A stretch of 64,000 bases of DNA from Caprella mutica (GCA_947561585.1 CANNZV010001479.1:87563-151562); one strand, 5' to 3'. Shown: positions 11,060 through 23,025, counted from the first letter of the stretch. Notes: generated by a model not told the origin, from the letters alone. Numbers and translations: made by a program.

Positions 11060-12340
11060 TATTGAAAAATAATGTAATAATTCTATTTTATCAGCCATTG
11101 CCATTTAATTACTCTTAGAAGCTTGATTTTACATTAAACAGGTTCATAATTGTTTTGGTAAAATCTCTTACGACTTTTGATGTATAAAAATTTACTTTCC
11201 AACCATTTCAATACAGCAATTCCCAATTAATGTCAATAATCAGTCAGTAATGGATTAATATTCCGTGCATTCTTGTATCGTTTCCATTTTATTGAATAGC
11301 TAATGAAATAAAAGAAAATAATAGAAGGAAGAAAAGATAAAAAGCAATCATTAATTATTAAAGTAATGTAAGTGGAAAATATGAGCGAATTGCTGATAGA
11401 ATTTAATGAAATTATTTTTAAATATTAATTAATCAATTACAATATTTAGGTTATGTTATGACCAGGATAGGGACCTAAAATAATTGTTACTTAATTTCTC
11501 AAGACTCTAAAAATTATTATGGTTCTCTATAAAGGACTTCAATATACAAGAGTGATGCAGTTTTATTCTGCTGATTTCAATTTCTATGATTTCAAAATTC
11601 ATTTGGTTATTTCTAATAATGGATGCTAATATCAAATGAGTGATATTATCTTTACGAATCGAGTAAATGATATTATTCGTTGGAACGATTAAAAGTAAAA
11701 TAAAATGGGAACACGCATTTAATTATACATAATAATAAAATAAAGCAAAAAATATTCAATTTTGATTGAATTCTATCTCACATCAAAAAAATAAATAAAT
11801 ATGAACTGCTTTCTTATCCTCGATGAAAATAAATATATTTTTAAACTGAAGAGATGTGGTGGTAAGAAATATGAATGAACCAACAAAGACATTATACTTA
11901 AATATTATACATAAAATGCAGCATGATGCACCTGTGTTCAAAAGTGGGCAATATTATTAAACGTTGCAAGGCAAACGCAACAATATTAGAGTTTATTAGA
12001 TATAGTAAAAAAAACGTATAGACCTTCTTATTATTCAAAGTATTCTTTCTGCAAGTTTTGCCTCTATCTTTTATTTTAAATACTGAAAATTTATTTTTTA
12101 ACAGAAGCAACAGCGGGTACCGAATTTGAAACGGAGGTGGCAGCACGCAGCAAAGTTTTTAAACCGAAATATCCGAGAGTGACTTACTTTATTATAGTAT
12201 AATATATTGGCTGAAATTTTATGAGTTGTGAAATTTTCATGAGTAAATTCACGTGCCAATAAAATCGATGGAAAGTTTCTACTGTGGGATATAAATGTAA
12301 GTGGGGTTCATTCCCTAAATTTCTGACAGTTTCGAAGTGC
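11060..12340. other. AT-rich spacer, no gene seen
   Basis: Nothing recognised between the jerky-like element and the first piggyBac. The longest open frame (minus strand, 11898-12146) resembles no known protein. Confidence 0.5.
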
Positions 12341-12779
12341 GATAACCCTATAGTGCCCAGTGACGCTCTCCGAGTACGTTTGAAACTTATTTTATTGATT
12401 CAATTGCATAATGTTTCGTACATCGAGCTTTCTTCCTTTGTTTAGTCAAGTGTTTTCTCTAACTAATAGATCACTTCTTTTTGAAAAATTGGTGATGTAT
12501 TTTTTTCTATCGTTAGTATGGCACGGACAATGGTGGGCGTAGCACGTGATGTGGTTTGCTGCTGTTATATTCATATTTCACAAAAATTACTAATAGAATC
12601 AGTCTAAAAAAATTATAATGGTGTAGAGATAAGTTCTATGTTGTATCTAAAACAAAGTTTACTACAATTGAATCAATATTTTTGAAAATCCAAGGAAAAA
12701 TTCAAATGTTCTCGTTCGAGATAAGCGGGCACTTCATGCTCATTCTGTATGTGTTTTGGTGTGTGTACATGCACGGCGC

Positions 12780-12812
12780 CCAAGACAACATGTTCAGAAC
12801 ATGTTGTCTTGG
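12780..12812. repeat. Perfect 15-bp hairpin in piggyBac 1 leader
   Basis: CCAAGACAACATGTT (12780-12794) is followed by a 3-nt loop (CAG) and its exact complement (12798-12812). It lies between the left terminus and the first coding exon. It may be structural in the mRNA or part of the DNA-binding end. Confidence 0.85.
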
Positions 12813-12960
12813 CTCGTGTAATCTCATTTCACTTTGTATATTTTTGATTAAATTTAGTATTTGCGTTTCTTATTACCAAATAATATTTTTCAGATAAACA
12901 TATTTTATTACTGTAATGAAATTAGTGATAAATATAGTATATATCTATATATTAATTACA

Positions 12961-14957
12961 ATGAAGCCATTAGGATTTTATGGCCGACAACAAAGAAGTC
13001 GGATAGCAAATATAATAGAGGAAGAAGATCTGATAAATCCTATAACTGAAGAGCTGGACGTATTAGAATTAGGTAAGACTATTCCAATTATTATATTATA
13101 AGCTATATGAAGTTTAGAACAATATGTTGTTCAATATAATGTTATGCACATAATTGAAAATAAATACATTCGTTATTGTAACCAATATTGTACCCTTTCA
13201 TTCTTTATTCAATCAGCTAGTAATATTGAATTCGAAAATAAGCCATAATGATTTTCATTTCTAATTTATAGTTTCATTCACAGGCAGTGAAGTTGAAATT
13301 GAAGTGGGTGAAGTAGAAGAGGTTACAGATGATGAAACTGATGAAGAAATTATTCCTTCATATCATCCAAGATCAGTAACTTCAACTAGTGAAGACCAGA
13401 CCAGAACAATACCATGGAAGCTGATATCTGGTGAAGAATCAGCGAGAGAAAAACCCGAGTGGAGAAGTTCAATAGTAAAAGACCCTATTGAATATTTCCA
13501 AACATTCTTTGATGAAGACATCATGGAGCATTTGGTTCACCAGACTAATCTCTACGCAATCCAAGTTGACTCTACCAAATCTCTAAACTTGGATAACAAT
13601 GAATTGGAACAATTTTTTGGAACTCTACTGTACATGACTATGGTAAAAATGAGCAAAGCACGTCTGTACTGATCAGGTAAATTTGACTTCAATTGCATTT
13701 CAGATATATTTTCACGTAACAGATGGGAAAAAATTAAAAAATTGATTTATTGTAATGACAATCAAAACGCACCTGCTAGAAATAGTCCTAATTATGATCC
13801 ACTGTATAAAATCAGACCTCTTTTGACACATTCTAAAAAATAAATTCAGTTCAATTCCTAAAAGTCAAATGCTTAGTGTAGATGAACAGATTGTCCCATT
13901 CAAAGGAGTATCGGCGCTAAAACAATATTTACCTTCCAAGCCACACAAATGGGGGTTCGAAATTTTTGCCCTGTGTGATAGCGCAGGAATGCAATATGAT
14001 TTCGAAGTGTACATTGGGAAAATAAAACCAGTTGAAAATGAGCCTGATCTTGGTGCTAGCAGCAATATTGTTCTGCGTTTGGTTCAATCAGTTCCTCATC
14101 ATCAAATTTATCTAATTTATTTTGATAATTGGTTCACATCTGTCTCTTTGATTTGTATCCTTGCTAAGAAAGGAATATTTGCTCTTGGTACAGTGAGACT
14201 GAACAGACTAAAAGGTATCGGTGCCAAAATGACCAATGATAAAGACTTGGTGAAAAAAGGAATAGGTTCACATTGTGAATTTTCAGGAACTGTTGATGGT
14301 GTGGAGCTCAGAGTCTTGAAATGGGCAGACAACCGTTGCGTCAACCTCATTTCAAGTTTTTCGTCAGCTCATCCCCTCGGTACCTGCACTAGATATGATA
14401 AAAAGAAAAAACAAGTAGTTGATGTAAGTTACCCTGAGGCGGTTAAGAAATATAATGAATTTATGGGTGGAGTTGATCTCATGGACTCTCTTGTCTCCCT
14501 CTACAGAATTCACATTAGATCTCACAAATTCTACCACAAGAGCATTTACCACCTGTTAGATGTAACAGTGGTGAACAGCTGGCTCTTATATCGGAGAGAC
14601 TGTAACTTTGCACAAGTGCCTTCGAAAGACGTCCTTCCTCTACAAGATTTCAAGTTGTCAATTGCGAATTCCTTGGTACTAGCAGGAAAAGTGCTTCATA
14701 AGCGACAGGGGAGGCCATCTCTGTCAGTTGAATTTAGGCAAACTGAGAAGAGAAAGCGGGGAAATAATACAAAGCCTCTCCCCGAAAATGCTGTCAGGAT
14801 GGATGGTTTTCATCATTGGCCAACCTACCAAGAAAATCAACAACGATGCAAGATGCCAGGATGCAAACCCAGAGCACGTTTGGAATGCTTTAAATGCAAA
14901 GTGACTTTATGTCTTACTGCTGTTAATAATTGTTTCTCAAAGTTCAACAATGAATAA
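12961..14957 (+). pseudogene. piggyBac-like transposase 1, one nonsense and one frameshift
   Basis: Exon 1 (12961-13072) ends at GGTAAGA and exon 2 starts after TTCATTCACAG at 13284. The join keeps frame and gives an acidic N-terminus (EIEVGEVEEVTDDETDEE), as usual in this family. DDE_Tnp_1_7 follows: IEYFQTFFDEDIMEHLV and TNLYAIQ, then a TGA at 13670 where a Tyr-Trp-Ser-like motif is expected, so Trp probably became stop. An A-run near 13833-13838 shifts the frame. The rest is open from 13869: SVDEQIVPFKG (first Asp), IYFDNWFTS (second), GGVDLMDS (third), and a Cys-rich C-terminal finger (CKMPGC...CFKCKVTLC). All three catalytic Asp remain, so decay looks recent. Confidence 0.87.
13073..13283 (+). 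other. Intron of piggyBac 1 transposase
   Basis: GTAAGA donor at 13073 and a TTCATTCACAG acceptor ending at 13283. Splicing joins a phase-1 codon and keeps an open, acidic reading frame on both sides, which supports a real intron. Expression is not shown. Confidence 0.65.
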
Positions 14958-15465
14958 TGCTATGTTAAAAACAAGTCTTGTCATTATTTAGTCTACTTAT
15001 TTCTACCAAAGGAATGTTTGTGATGTTAGAAATTTATTTGTGCCATTAATGTCGTTTTATAAGGTTTATTTTAGTATAGGATTTGTTCTTTGTTTTGTTT
15101 TACAGTATTTTTTTATTTTTTAATGATTATTTTGGTTTCTTCTGAAAAAGAAATATTAATTTCAATTTTTTATGTTCAAAGTATATTTTCCAACGAATTA
15201 CAATAAAAAAAATGTATCCAATTGTCTTTAATTCACTTCAGAACACCTCAAAAGCCTTCAAAACACATAAGTCCACGGATTAAGCACTGTGAATTTTTTA
15301 TGATTGGAGTGTCCATTGTACTCGTACGAGAACGTTGGATAAAAAATATACTAATAAATATATATGTTTTTTGGTTTTTACCATATCTTATCACGGTAAA
15401 ACATAATTGAAATAGAAAAAATAAATTTATGTTCATTTAAAAAAAGTTGGGCACTATAGAGATAA

Positions 15466-16690
15466 ACTAATAAAATGAACGATCTTCCTGAGACCACTTG
15501 CAGTAACTCAAGCCCTACAGTTAAAACAAGTCACAAGTCAACCATCTTATACAGAATGTGGTGATATGAACCCAGTTTTGAGAGAAAGATGTAAGTGTTT
15601 GAAGAACAAAATGGAAACACATAGAAGCTTTTCCGTGGAATCGAAACACCCTCAGCTTCCGACAAAAAATATTGGGTTCTGTAGACACTTACAGAATCAT
15701 GTAATTTTGGCCAGGTTATGAGCCGTCTTCTGGCGAATTGCTTTAATAAACAATCACTGTTTTGAGTCGGGCGGTCTCTGTCAGGCAATTCCTGTTAAAA
15801 TAGCGCCTGCCATACGATTAGCTTCGACAATTTAGACTCTTTGTATAAAGTGCGACAGCTACAGGTCTGCCATTTCTATAGTGTCTTAACCAAACTACTG
15901 ATATAAATAAACATTACAAATTAAGAATTCATAAGAAATATCAAATATTTCAAGCTACGTTGTTTATAATATGCTCTACAATTATGATCCCGAAGCGTTA
16001 GGTGTTTCCAACCTCTTTTTTTACCCTTCATTTCTATTGGTAACTCAAACTTATTCTTAGACGATGAACTGTGGGGGAGGGGTGGAGTAGGAGTTGTATG
16101 AGAGGGAGGCTGGAGTCAACATTTTAAAAACGATATAATCACACTTCAACATTTAGTATACGGTATAATTTCATAACCTTAATAATTGTCAGGTTAGTAG
16201 AAATTCGGATATCGGAAATCCGGGAAATAGAAATCTGAATAACATAACATACAAATACATAAAATCCTGAATAATAAAAAAAAAACAGGAAAATAGAAAA
16301 TATTCTCAAATCACTTGAAACTGATATAAAGTGATCAATAAAAGGGAAAAAATGAAAATAACATTTGAGTATAAATATTCTTCATATCTAAATCTCTATT
16401 GAAAGATAAAACGAGATAAATTGGCTCTTATTTTTGACTAAAACTTTGGAGGAAGCACTTAGAATAAAAACGTTCAACTTTTATGGCTCTGCAATTAGCC
16501 ATGAAATCTTATGGGGATTAAGAAAACTGCAAAGATAATTTAAACGAGAGATCAAATTTATTTAATTTCATTTAAACTCATTATTCACCGAAGAAAATTA
16601 CAGGAAGCTTAAACACTATAAAATGAGCAGTCACATATATTTGCTATATATATAGTTAAAATAAATATACAAATAAAATGGCACATCATA
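15466..16690. other. AT-rich spacer, no gene seen
   Basis: No family recognised. An 85-codon minus-strand frame at 15531-15788 looks less repetitive than its neighbours but has no motif I can name. A G-rich patch lies at about 16070-16115. Confidence 0.45.
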
Positions 16691-16693
16691 TAT

Positions 16694-16795
16694 GGGTGAC
16701 TGGTCCTTTCGCCAAAAACACTTTCGCCGAAAAATACTTCGCCGCACGATACTTTCGCCGAAAAATACTTCGCCGCCCGACACTTTCGCCGAAAA
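16694..16795. repeat. Left copy of inverted CTTTCGCCGAA ends
   Basis: GGGTGACTGGTCCTTTCGCC begins this block, followed by a tandem 31-bp unit (ACTTTCGCCGAAAAATACTT plus a CGCCGC-type tail) repeated about 2.5 times. An inverted relative of the outer 50 bp is at 26051-26100. The two may be the ends of one element of about 9.4 kb or two separate fragments. Confidence 0.7.
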
Positions 16796-16799
16796 TTTA

Positions 16800-18057
16800 A
16801 AAAAAAACACTATACGTTATAAATATAAAGATATATTATTACAGTTCATAGAATACTATAGTTGTAACAAGCCTACGTGCATGCATAACGGTCAAAACTG
16901 TGTCGCCCGAGTGACGTAGGTGCTGATTTGCCAAATAGAAAATTAAAACCCAAAACCCAGAAATTTTAAATCCAGAAAATAATAACAATATACCCGCCTC
17001 ATTTTAAAAACAAAAATTGAATCCTTTATTTTACTTATGAAGAGTTAATTCTGAATATATCATGCTAATTTTCATCATATTCTATTCAAAAATATCAAAC
17101 TTAAGACTGGTTTGACTAGAAATGTGAATTTAGTTTGCAAGTAATTGAATTATATTTTACTATTAAAATATTTCTTTTCAATAATTATTTTTTTAAAACC
17201 ATGATGAAAATAATTTGGGACTGAATCATTGAACAAATAATTGAGAAAATTTATTATACCAAAAGAATTAAAGAGGGACTAGCAGTCAGCTTGGTAGTCA
17301 GAAATGTGGCTTCATGAAGTTATCTCACAAATGCTAAAAACTATGCTACTCCGTGATATTATTATTACTCATCCACTACTCAGCTACCATTGGTAACTAT
17401 GTCGACCCAGCTCATGGATAAGAGACTTATACAGTCAGTCTGCTTACCCATGGATATAGCAAGGCAGAAGCAAGAGTAAAAGGTTGAGGAATTTTATAGA
17501 AGAAAGCTGAAGATAAGGAGACAAACTAAACAAGGACTTAAATAGTGAAATAGAATACTAAATTAGAACAAAAAGAAAACCTACCTAAATGTAGCCCCAG
17601 GACATTCGAGAATGATGGGGTGGGGTCAGCAATAATTAATTTAAACCCCTTGTCTGATAATCAGAGCCCCTGCTCCCCCTTCGTGATGATTGTTATTGGG
17701 ATTTAGAAGAAAGTGACTCCATGAACAAAGGCACTTACATTCATTTATCAACAAATGGTTCATATATGAAAAAATCTACAACGAGAATACAATCATGAAA
17801 GAAGTTGACTATTGAACTCAATGATGGAAGAGGCAAATGAAGAGATGATGGTAAATGAAAAAAACGTTAAAAAAATTTCAGACCCCGTGGTTGAAGAATT
17901 CTACTCTAAAAAATATCAATGGTGGAATAAGTTTATAAAAGGGTAGAAAAATCATGAACCTTATTGCAGCTGCTTTTGGGAAATCTAAAATTGAACATAT
18001 ATAGAAAAAATCCATCAAATTTTTGATGTAATAGTATAGTTTAGTTTTAATTTATTA
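16800..18057. other. AT-rich sequence, no gene seen
   Basis: Nothing recognised. The patch around 17330-17720 has more even base composition but no open frame or motif I can identify. Confidence 0.45.
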
Positions 18058-18059
18058 TA

Positions 18060-19256
18060 CAGAGTGGCGCAAAAAAAAAAGGAAACCAAACCCATTTTCA
18101 AATCAGTTTATTTTACAAACTATAAAAGTTAGAAATTTTCTTATAACACAGGTTTATTTATATAGTTTTTACATCCTTCATGAAAATCTGTTAAACTTAC
18201 GACTAAAATTAAACATTCTGCAGCGAATTGAAAATATAAATAAAAAGGGCTTGCGCGGGGACGAAAAACACAAAAAGACTTCAGAATAGGTATAATTTTG
18301 TTTCATATGGTGATAGAATTTTTTTTAAATGCTATTTTTCATTCAATTAACGTTTGGTTCATTGACTCTTTCATTCATAGAAATACTTCTTCATTACCAA
18401 TCAAGATGTCTTCTCCAAAACGAGCATTTCTTTGCAGAAACCATCTTAAAAATTTAGACTGTGTGATAAATCAGTTCTAAGCGTTTGATCCTCACATGCA
18501 TATTAAAAGGATGATACTTTAAATCGTGTCTAACAATTCGGTGAAATGTGTCTTTAGTGATGTCTAATTCATTCCTTCTGATTGGTATTCTTAGATTCTC
18601 AATAAATAGTTCATGAATAAGCTTAATGTTTTCATGCGTTCGTTCTGTTCACCAGCGACCAAAACGCTTTTTGTTCAAAGGTCTTCAGATTTTCTTCGGT
18701 TTTAAGCTTCTTAATATAAGTCAATATGGTTTTATAGTTGGTAAAAATCTTTCCTGAAAGATATGTTCTAAATGAGGTTGGACATGTTTAAAGCTTTCAA
18801 TGTTTAAATAACTTGTCACAACAAAAACTCTGTTCCTATGAAAACTGCATTTTGAGGATTTCGAATAGGAGATACAAATTAACGACGATCTGATTTTATT
18901 AAAGTTATCAATTTTATATCAAACATAAATTTTCATATGATTAATAAGATTTTGATTGTCTTTTATTTGTTACAGAAAACAATATAATTTAATATTTTTA
19001 CATCCATATATGATATAAAATGAATTATACCTATTGTGATTTTTTTCTCTATATTTCACCCTGTGCAACCCTTTTCATTTACCTTTTTTAATTCGATGCT
19101 GGATGTTTAGTTTTCATCGTAACTCTTAATAGATTATTACGATAGATGCAAAAAAAGTAAATGAATAAAACTGTGTTTTTAGAAAATTTCTAGGTTTGAT
19201 AGTTTTTAAAAATAAACAAGTTTGAAAATGGGTTTCCTTTTTTTTGCTCTACCCTG
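18060..19256 (-). mobile_element. Decayed mariner-like element, 1.2 kb
   Basis: TA dinucleotides flank the element (18058-18059, 19257-19258). The inverted ends are about 50 bp: the left starts CAGAGTGGCGCAAAA, the right starts CAGGGTAGAGCAAAA when read inward, and both continue with GGAAACC and CCCATTTTCAAA. Size, TA target and CAGGGT termini fit Tc1/mariner. The coding part is badly decayed. Confidence 0.85.
18420..18730 (-). pseudogene. mariner-type transposase N-terminal remnant
   Basis: On the minus strand, across stops and frameshifts, I read YKTILTYIKKLKTEENLKTF, then FEQKAFWSLVNRTNA, IPIRRNELDITKDTFHR and HRIVRHDLKYHPFNMHV. The last resembles the DNA-binding half of a group of insect mariner-like transposases, where a helix-turn-helix ends in a VHRIL...L.YHPYK motif. 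I see no catalytic DDE motifs, so the C-terminal half seems deleted or unrecognisable. Confidence 0.55.
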
Positions 19257-19259
19257 TAT

Positions 19260-19733
19260 TATTTAATAGTTTTTATTTTTGTCTTTCCATCGTCATAAAA
19301 GATTTGTTCTTGACAGTAATACCAGGATTAACTTTGAAGGAAATTAGCTCTCTGCATGCACAAGAAAGAGGGAATAATTGGTAAAGTTAAATAACCAAAT
19401 CTAGATAAAACAACTATCAAACTAATTGAAAGAAATATGTATAACAGCTTTTCTCGATATAACTTTATCTGGATTACTTTAAAACCGTATCCATTTATCT
19501 TGATTTAATAAGGCAGAAATTTCAATCAATGTTTAATCATCTATACATACATTATCTTCTCTCTGATATACATTTTGTCTTGAAAGCTGTTTTCACCTGG
19601 TTCCCTTGGCTATTAGACGTTCAATCGTGTATAAGGATTTTCTGTAAGTAAATAATATACATAATAAATACAATGTTCATTGATCAATCTGATGAAAAAA
19701 TAATAAGAAGATCTTATTAATTCATTTAAAACT
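19260..19733. other. AT-rich spacer, nothing recognised
   Basis: No gene, terminal repeat or tandem repeat noticed. Confidence 0.5.
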
Positions 19734-20066
19734 AGATTACATGCCCTCGGTAGAGCGCATACCTTCGCTGCCGCTTATCCGTTTGCTAACAAAATCTAAC
19801 AAACTGGTGACTGGCTACCAATCGACCCACCAAGTTTCATGCAATATGGTTCAATTATTTTTGAGTTATAAATGACCATGACCTTGACCTTTGACCAAGT
19901 CGCTCCCAAATTCTACCAGAAGAACAATAGACATTGACCAATCGTTCCACTAAATTTCAGGCAATTTGGTCGAAAAGTTTTTCAGTTATGCGAATAACAA
20001 GATGATAAATAGATAAATATATAAATGCCGTCTATAATATAACCTTTCCGCATTATGCGAAGGTAA
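19734..20066. repeat. Dispersed repeat family D, copy 1
   Basis: It starts CTAGATTACATGCCCTCGG, then GTAGAGCGCATACCTTCGC, and ends CCGCATTATGCGAAGGTAA; ACCTTCGC and GCGAAGGT form short inverted ends. It contains internal units of about 95 bp with CAATCG-CCCACCAA-TTTCATGCAAT blocks and a TGACCTTGACCTTTGACC block. Copies 2 and 3 are at 33002-33535 and 58534-59115. It is non-coding; whether it is a MITE or a SINE is unresolved. Confidence 0.85.
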
Positions 20067-20241
20067 AAATTATGAATTACTCACAATCACTTCATGGTGT
20101 TCTCCATCATAGAGGGATGGACATGACACATAGTTATGATCTTACTTCTTTGCAGGATTTACTTATGAAGTTTCACACAGCAACATCTGGCCACATATTA
20201 AAATTAATAAATTTGTTTATTCACTTTGGCATGGGATATTA

Positions 20242-20507
20242 CAATAAAATTCCCGAGTTATGAAGTTCGTTATAAAGCACTTGAGTAATAAAGGACCTGA
20301 GTAATGAAATGCCTATGAGAAATGAAGTATTTTCTATGTTTAAATTATAGAAAACGATATACAGCATGAATTTCGTTCTAGTTATCTTTCAAAAACCACA
20401 GTTTTCTTTGAGATTTTAATCATAAAAAAACTATTCGTGTCCCTGAGAAATGAAGTGGCTCTGAGTTATGAGATAACCATTACTTCATAACTCAAGAATT
20501 TCACTGT
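20242..20507. mobile_element. 266-bp Tigger-type MITE
   Basis: TA flanks both ends (20240-20241, 20508-20509). The right terminus reads inward CAGTGAAATTCTTGAGTTAT and continues GAAG; the left reads CAATAAAATTCCCGAGTTAT and continues GAAG. The right terminus matches that of the jerky-like element at 11057. Inside, GAGTAATGAAAT-like words recur. It is probably a non-autonomous derivative mobilised by a relative of the jerky-like transposase. Confidence 0.8.
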
Positions 20508-20509
20508 AT

Positions 20510-21640
20510 ATCTAACTAAAATTTAAATTAAAAGTTATATCAAAATAAAACATACAGCATTTATGTTAAAATTAAATTAATTAAATAATAAATACACTTA
20601 AAATTTTGAACCCAAAGCTAAATCAAATGAATGAAATAAGCAAATAGAGTTTACAGTCATTGACAAAAAGTAATAAATTAATACTGATCAATGGAAGTTT
20701 AGTCATGATACTCCACTAGAAGTATAAACACACATGAATTCCATCAGCAACATCACTGCCACAAGAAACTACCCAAAACAAATGTTTTGTTCTCTATGAA
20801 GTCTAAATTGCTGTTGCTTATTGTACATATCTTGATCCATTTTGGATGATTCTAATTTTTTTCAATCCAGGTGGATTGAAAAAAATTAGAATTGGAATTT
20901 CTTTAATTAAAAATGAATGAATTCACTAAGAATTCTAAATATATTAAATATAGTATCTAAACTCAGTAATGCAAGCTTAATAATATTGTTCAAATCACTT
21001 TATCAACTGAAGAGTGAAGACGTTACCAAAAGTAATCAGAAATTAATACAGTAGCACCAAATTAACATCACTATTAGCAACATAGGAGAAAATTTAATAT
21101 TTCTCACCCTCTGTCATTGGAGGAATCAAAATCCAGCAATAGTTTCTAATAAATTGACTGATCCATCAACATTAGACATTTTCCCAATTTATTATTGTAC
21201 CATTCGAAAATTAGTGGTAACGTAGGAATAGCCCGAATGAATAGCTAAAAATCCAATGACTTTGCTAGAATATTATTTTCCAATTCTGAATTTAGTATCA
21301 TACCTACTTCTTTTCTTAACTAACCGAGTCTGATAATGGTTAATCAACTGTCAAATTAATGAGGCATACTCTGAAGTATGACCAGACTGCGTCACTGACA
21401 ATGCAGGTGCAGCGGGACCAGCCTGAACAGCCAAAACTGGCAAGGTCACTAAGTTTTTCCCACTGTTCGATCACTGTTCTCAGAAAAATATCTCATTAAT
21501 ATTTTGCGGTTTTTTTTTGCCCTCTGTTCTCAGCAAGATACAAGGAGAAAACTAATTATTGTTCACACGAAAATGTTAAAAAAGTAAAATACCCAAATTA
21601 TACAGGCTGGAAGCCTGGAAATATCAAATATGGAAGATGG
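20510..21640. other. AT-rich spacer with one hairpin
   Basis: No gene recognised. The only marked structure is the hairpin at 20849-20892. Confidence 0.5.
20849..20892. repeat. Perfect 20-bp hairpin, 4-nt loop
   Basis: ATTCTAATTTTTTTCAATCC (20849-20868) is followed by AGGT and its exact complement (20873-20892). No mismatch is present, which suggests a young palindrome or an active structural role. Confidence 0.9.
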
Positions 21641-21644
21641 TATT

Positions 21645-21908
21645 TGGTAGCTACCAGTCTGCAAAGTGTGGCAAATCTGTCTCCGAGATTTTATTTTGAG
21701 GACAGTTTGTCTCCAAAGATTTAAAAATCTGTCTCCAAAATGACCAGAATGCAGAATTCTGCAAAATGTCTCCAATAAGTACATCTAAACATAGGAATTA
21801 ATTAGGAAAGTGTATCCAAGATCTTACAAAGATATATTTTGCCTCAAAATACGTCTCCAAATATCTTTGGCGACATGGACACTCTTTGCAGACTGTGGTA
21901 GCTACCAT
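21645..21908. mobile_element. 264-bp MITE with TGGTAGCTACCA ends
   Basis: The left end TGGTAGCTACCAGTCTGCAA continues AGTG (to 21668). The right end (21878-21908) read inward is TGGTAGCTACCACAGTCTGC followed by AAAGAGTG. TGGTAGCTACCA is itself a palindrome. The interior is full of TCTGTCTCCAAA words. No clear target duplication was found. Confidence 0.6.
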
Positions 21909-22165
21909 AGCCATAAGTATATAGGTCCTAAGATATAGCTAAGTATCAGCTATACTATAATATGGCTAGGTTCCGTATTAGTTATATTATATATAGCTAG
22001 CTTAAGCCCAGTCTCCGAACCATGCACAATCAGTCTCCAGTTTTTTAACTTCTTGGGGCAATTTGTCTCCAAAGATTTTCAAATTTCTCTCCAAAATGGC
22101 CAAAAAATCTCAAAATACTCTTCAATAATTATATGTAAACATAGGAATTAATTGGAAAATTGTCG
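21690..22165. repeat. Imperfect direct repeat, about 120 bp, two copies
   Basis: Copies at about 21690-21810 and 22045-22165 share TTTGTCTCCAAAGATTT, TCCAAAATG and AAACATAGGAATTAATT in the same order and spacing. GTCGCCGGATAA follows twice after the second copy. The block may belong to a larger TE of which the MITE at 21645 is a part. Confidence 0.65.
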
Positions 22166-22259
22166 CCGGATAATTCAGGAGACTAATTTCAGGGCCTCAT
22201 TAGTCGCCGGATAAACTTCACAACTTCATGCATCTCTTGCACACCGGGCCTAAGCTAGG

Positions 22260-22500
22260 TATTAGCTATATAGCTTATAGATAACAAAGGGAATTAGATT
22301 CACTGAATCACCATTCATTTATAGTTTTAGCCCCTATCTTTGGCAAAAGAGATAATTTCTGTGCAACCAATTCATCAGCTTCTACAGTCTGGAATGATAA
22401 TCTACAGTGGCCATTGCTAGGGAGTTATTCATAGTTACCCAAGTTCTTTGATAGATTGACTTCTCTTTACAGGAAAAGCCTCTTTCTTTAGTTTATATCT
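22260..22500. other. AT-rich spacer, nothing recognised
   Basis: Left flank of piggyBac 2; no feature seen. Confidence 0.5.
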
Positions 22501-22528
22501 TTAACCCTTTCACACCGAATGGGATAAT

Positions 22529-23025
22529 ATGTCCCACCAGAAAACTTTTTTTACTGAAAGGGCAAATACGTCCCGAAAAACGCTTTTGTACTGTCATATC
22601 TGTGTCCACCGGTATCATCAGAGTACGTCGGTTGACTGGTGAACAAACTTTGGTTTCTGCGCAGCTTCAGTGTAGCAGTTGGCACCGTGGAAGGAGGTTG
22701 TTGATGTGCGTTCTTGCAAACATGTAAGTTTAATAGTACTTGTGGACTATGTGAAATTGAATATCATGCTCAAGATTTATTGTTAACATTCATATAACAT
22801 ATTTCCTTCACTGGAATTTATGTATGAGTTCAATTTTAGAAACTAAGTGGATTTTAGAGATATTCAATTTTGTCGGGAATATATGTCCCACCAGTGTCAT
22901 ATTATTATGGTGTGTCCCATTTGTATATTCTCAACCATCTGTCCCATTTGTGTTTTCATGATATTGGGACCAATTATCCCGCTTGTATTTTATTGATCAG
23001 AATGTGGACTATTTGTCCCACCAGT
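22529..23025. promoter_or_regulatory. Left subterminal TGTCCCACCAG array of piggyBac 2
   Basis: TGTCCCACCAG or a close variant occurs at about 22530, 22884 and 23010, with shorter TGTCCC or CGTCCC relatives at about 22570, 22914, 22950 and 22970. Several sit inside the 5'-UTR intron. The inverted motif is dense at the right end. Repeated subterminal words of this kind usually bind the transposase; here that is inferred. Confidence 0.65.

Larger units (their letters stand above)
12346..15460 (+). mobile_element. piggyBac-like element 1, flanked by ATAA
   Basis: Left end CCCTATAGTGCCCA (12346-12359) and the reverse complement of the right end (15447-15460) match at 13 of 14 bases. Both sides carry ATAA (12342-12345 and 15462-15465) where piggyBac normally leaves TTAA. 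The 3.1-kb interior encodes one transposase with an intron (12961-14957). A perfect 15-bp hairpin lies in the 5' leader. Transposase and ends together make this a full-length, inactivated copy. Confidence 0.85.

Noticed and set aside
15531..15788. Possible 85-residue minus-strand gene
   Set aside because: No family motif, no supporting neighbour, and its length is within chance for this window.
19734..20066. tRNA-derived SINE head in GGTAGAGCGCATACC
   Set aside because: No B-box-like GGTTCGANNCC follows at the right distance, and the element has short inverted ends instead of an A-rich tail.
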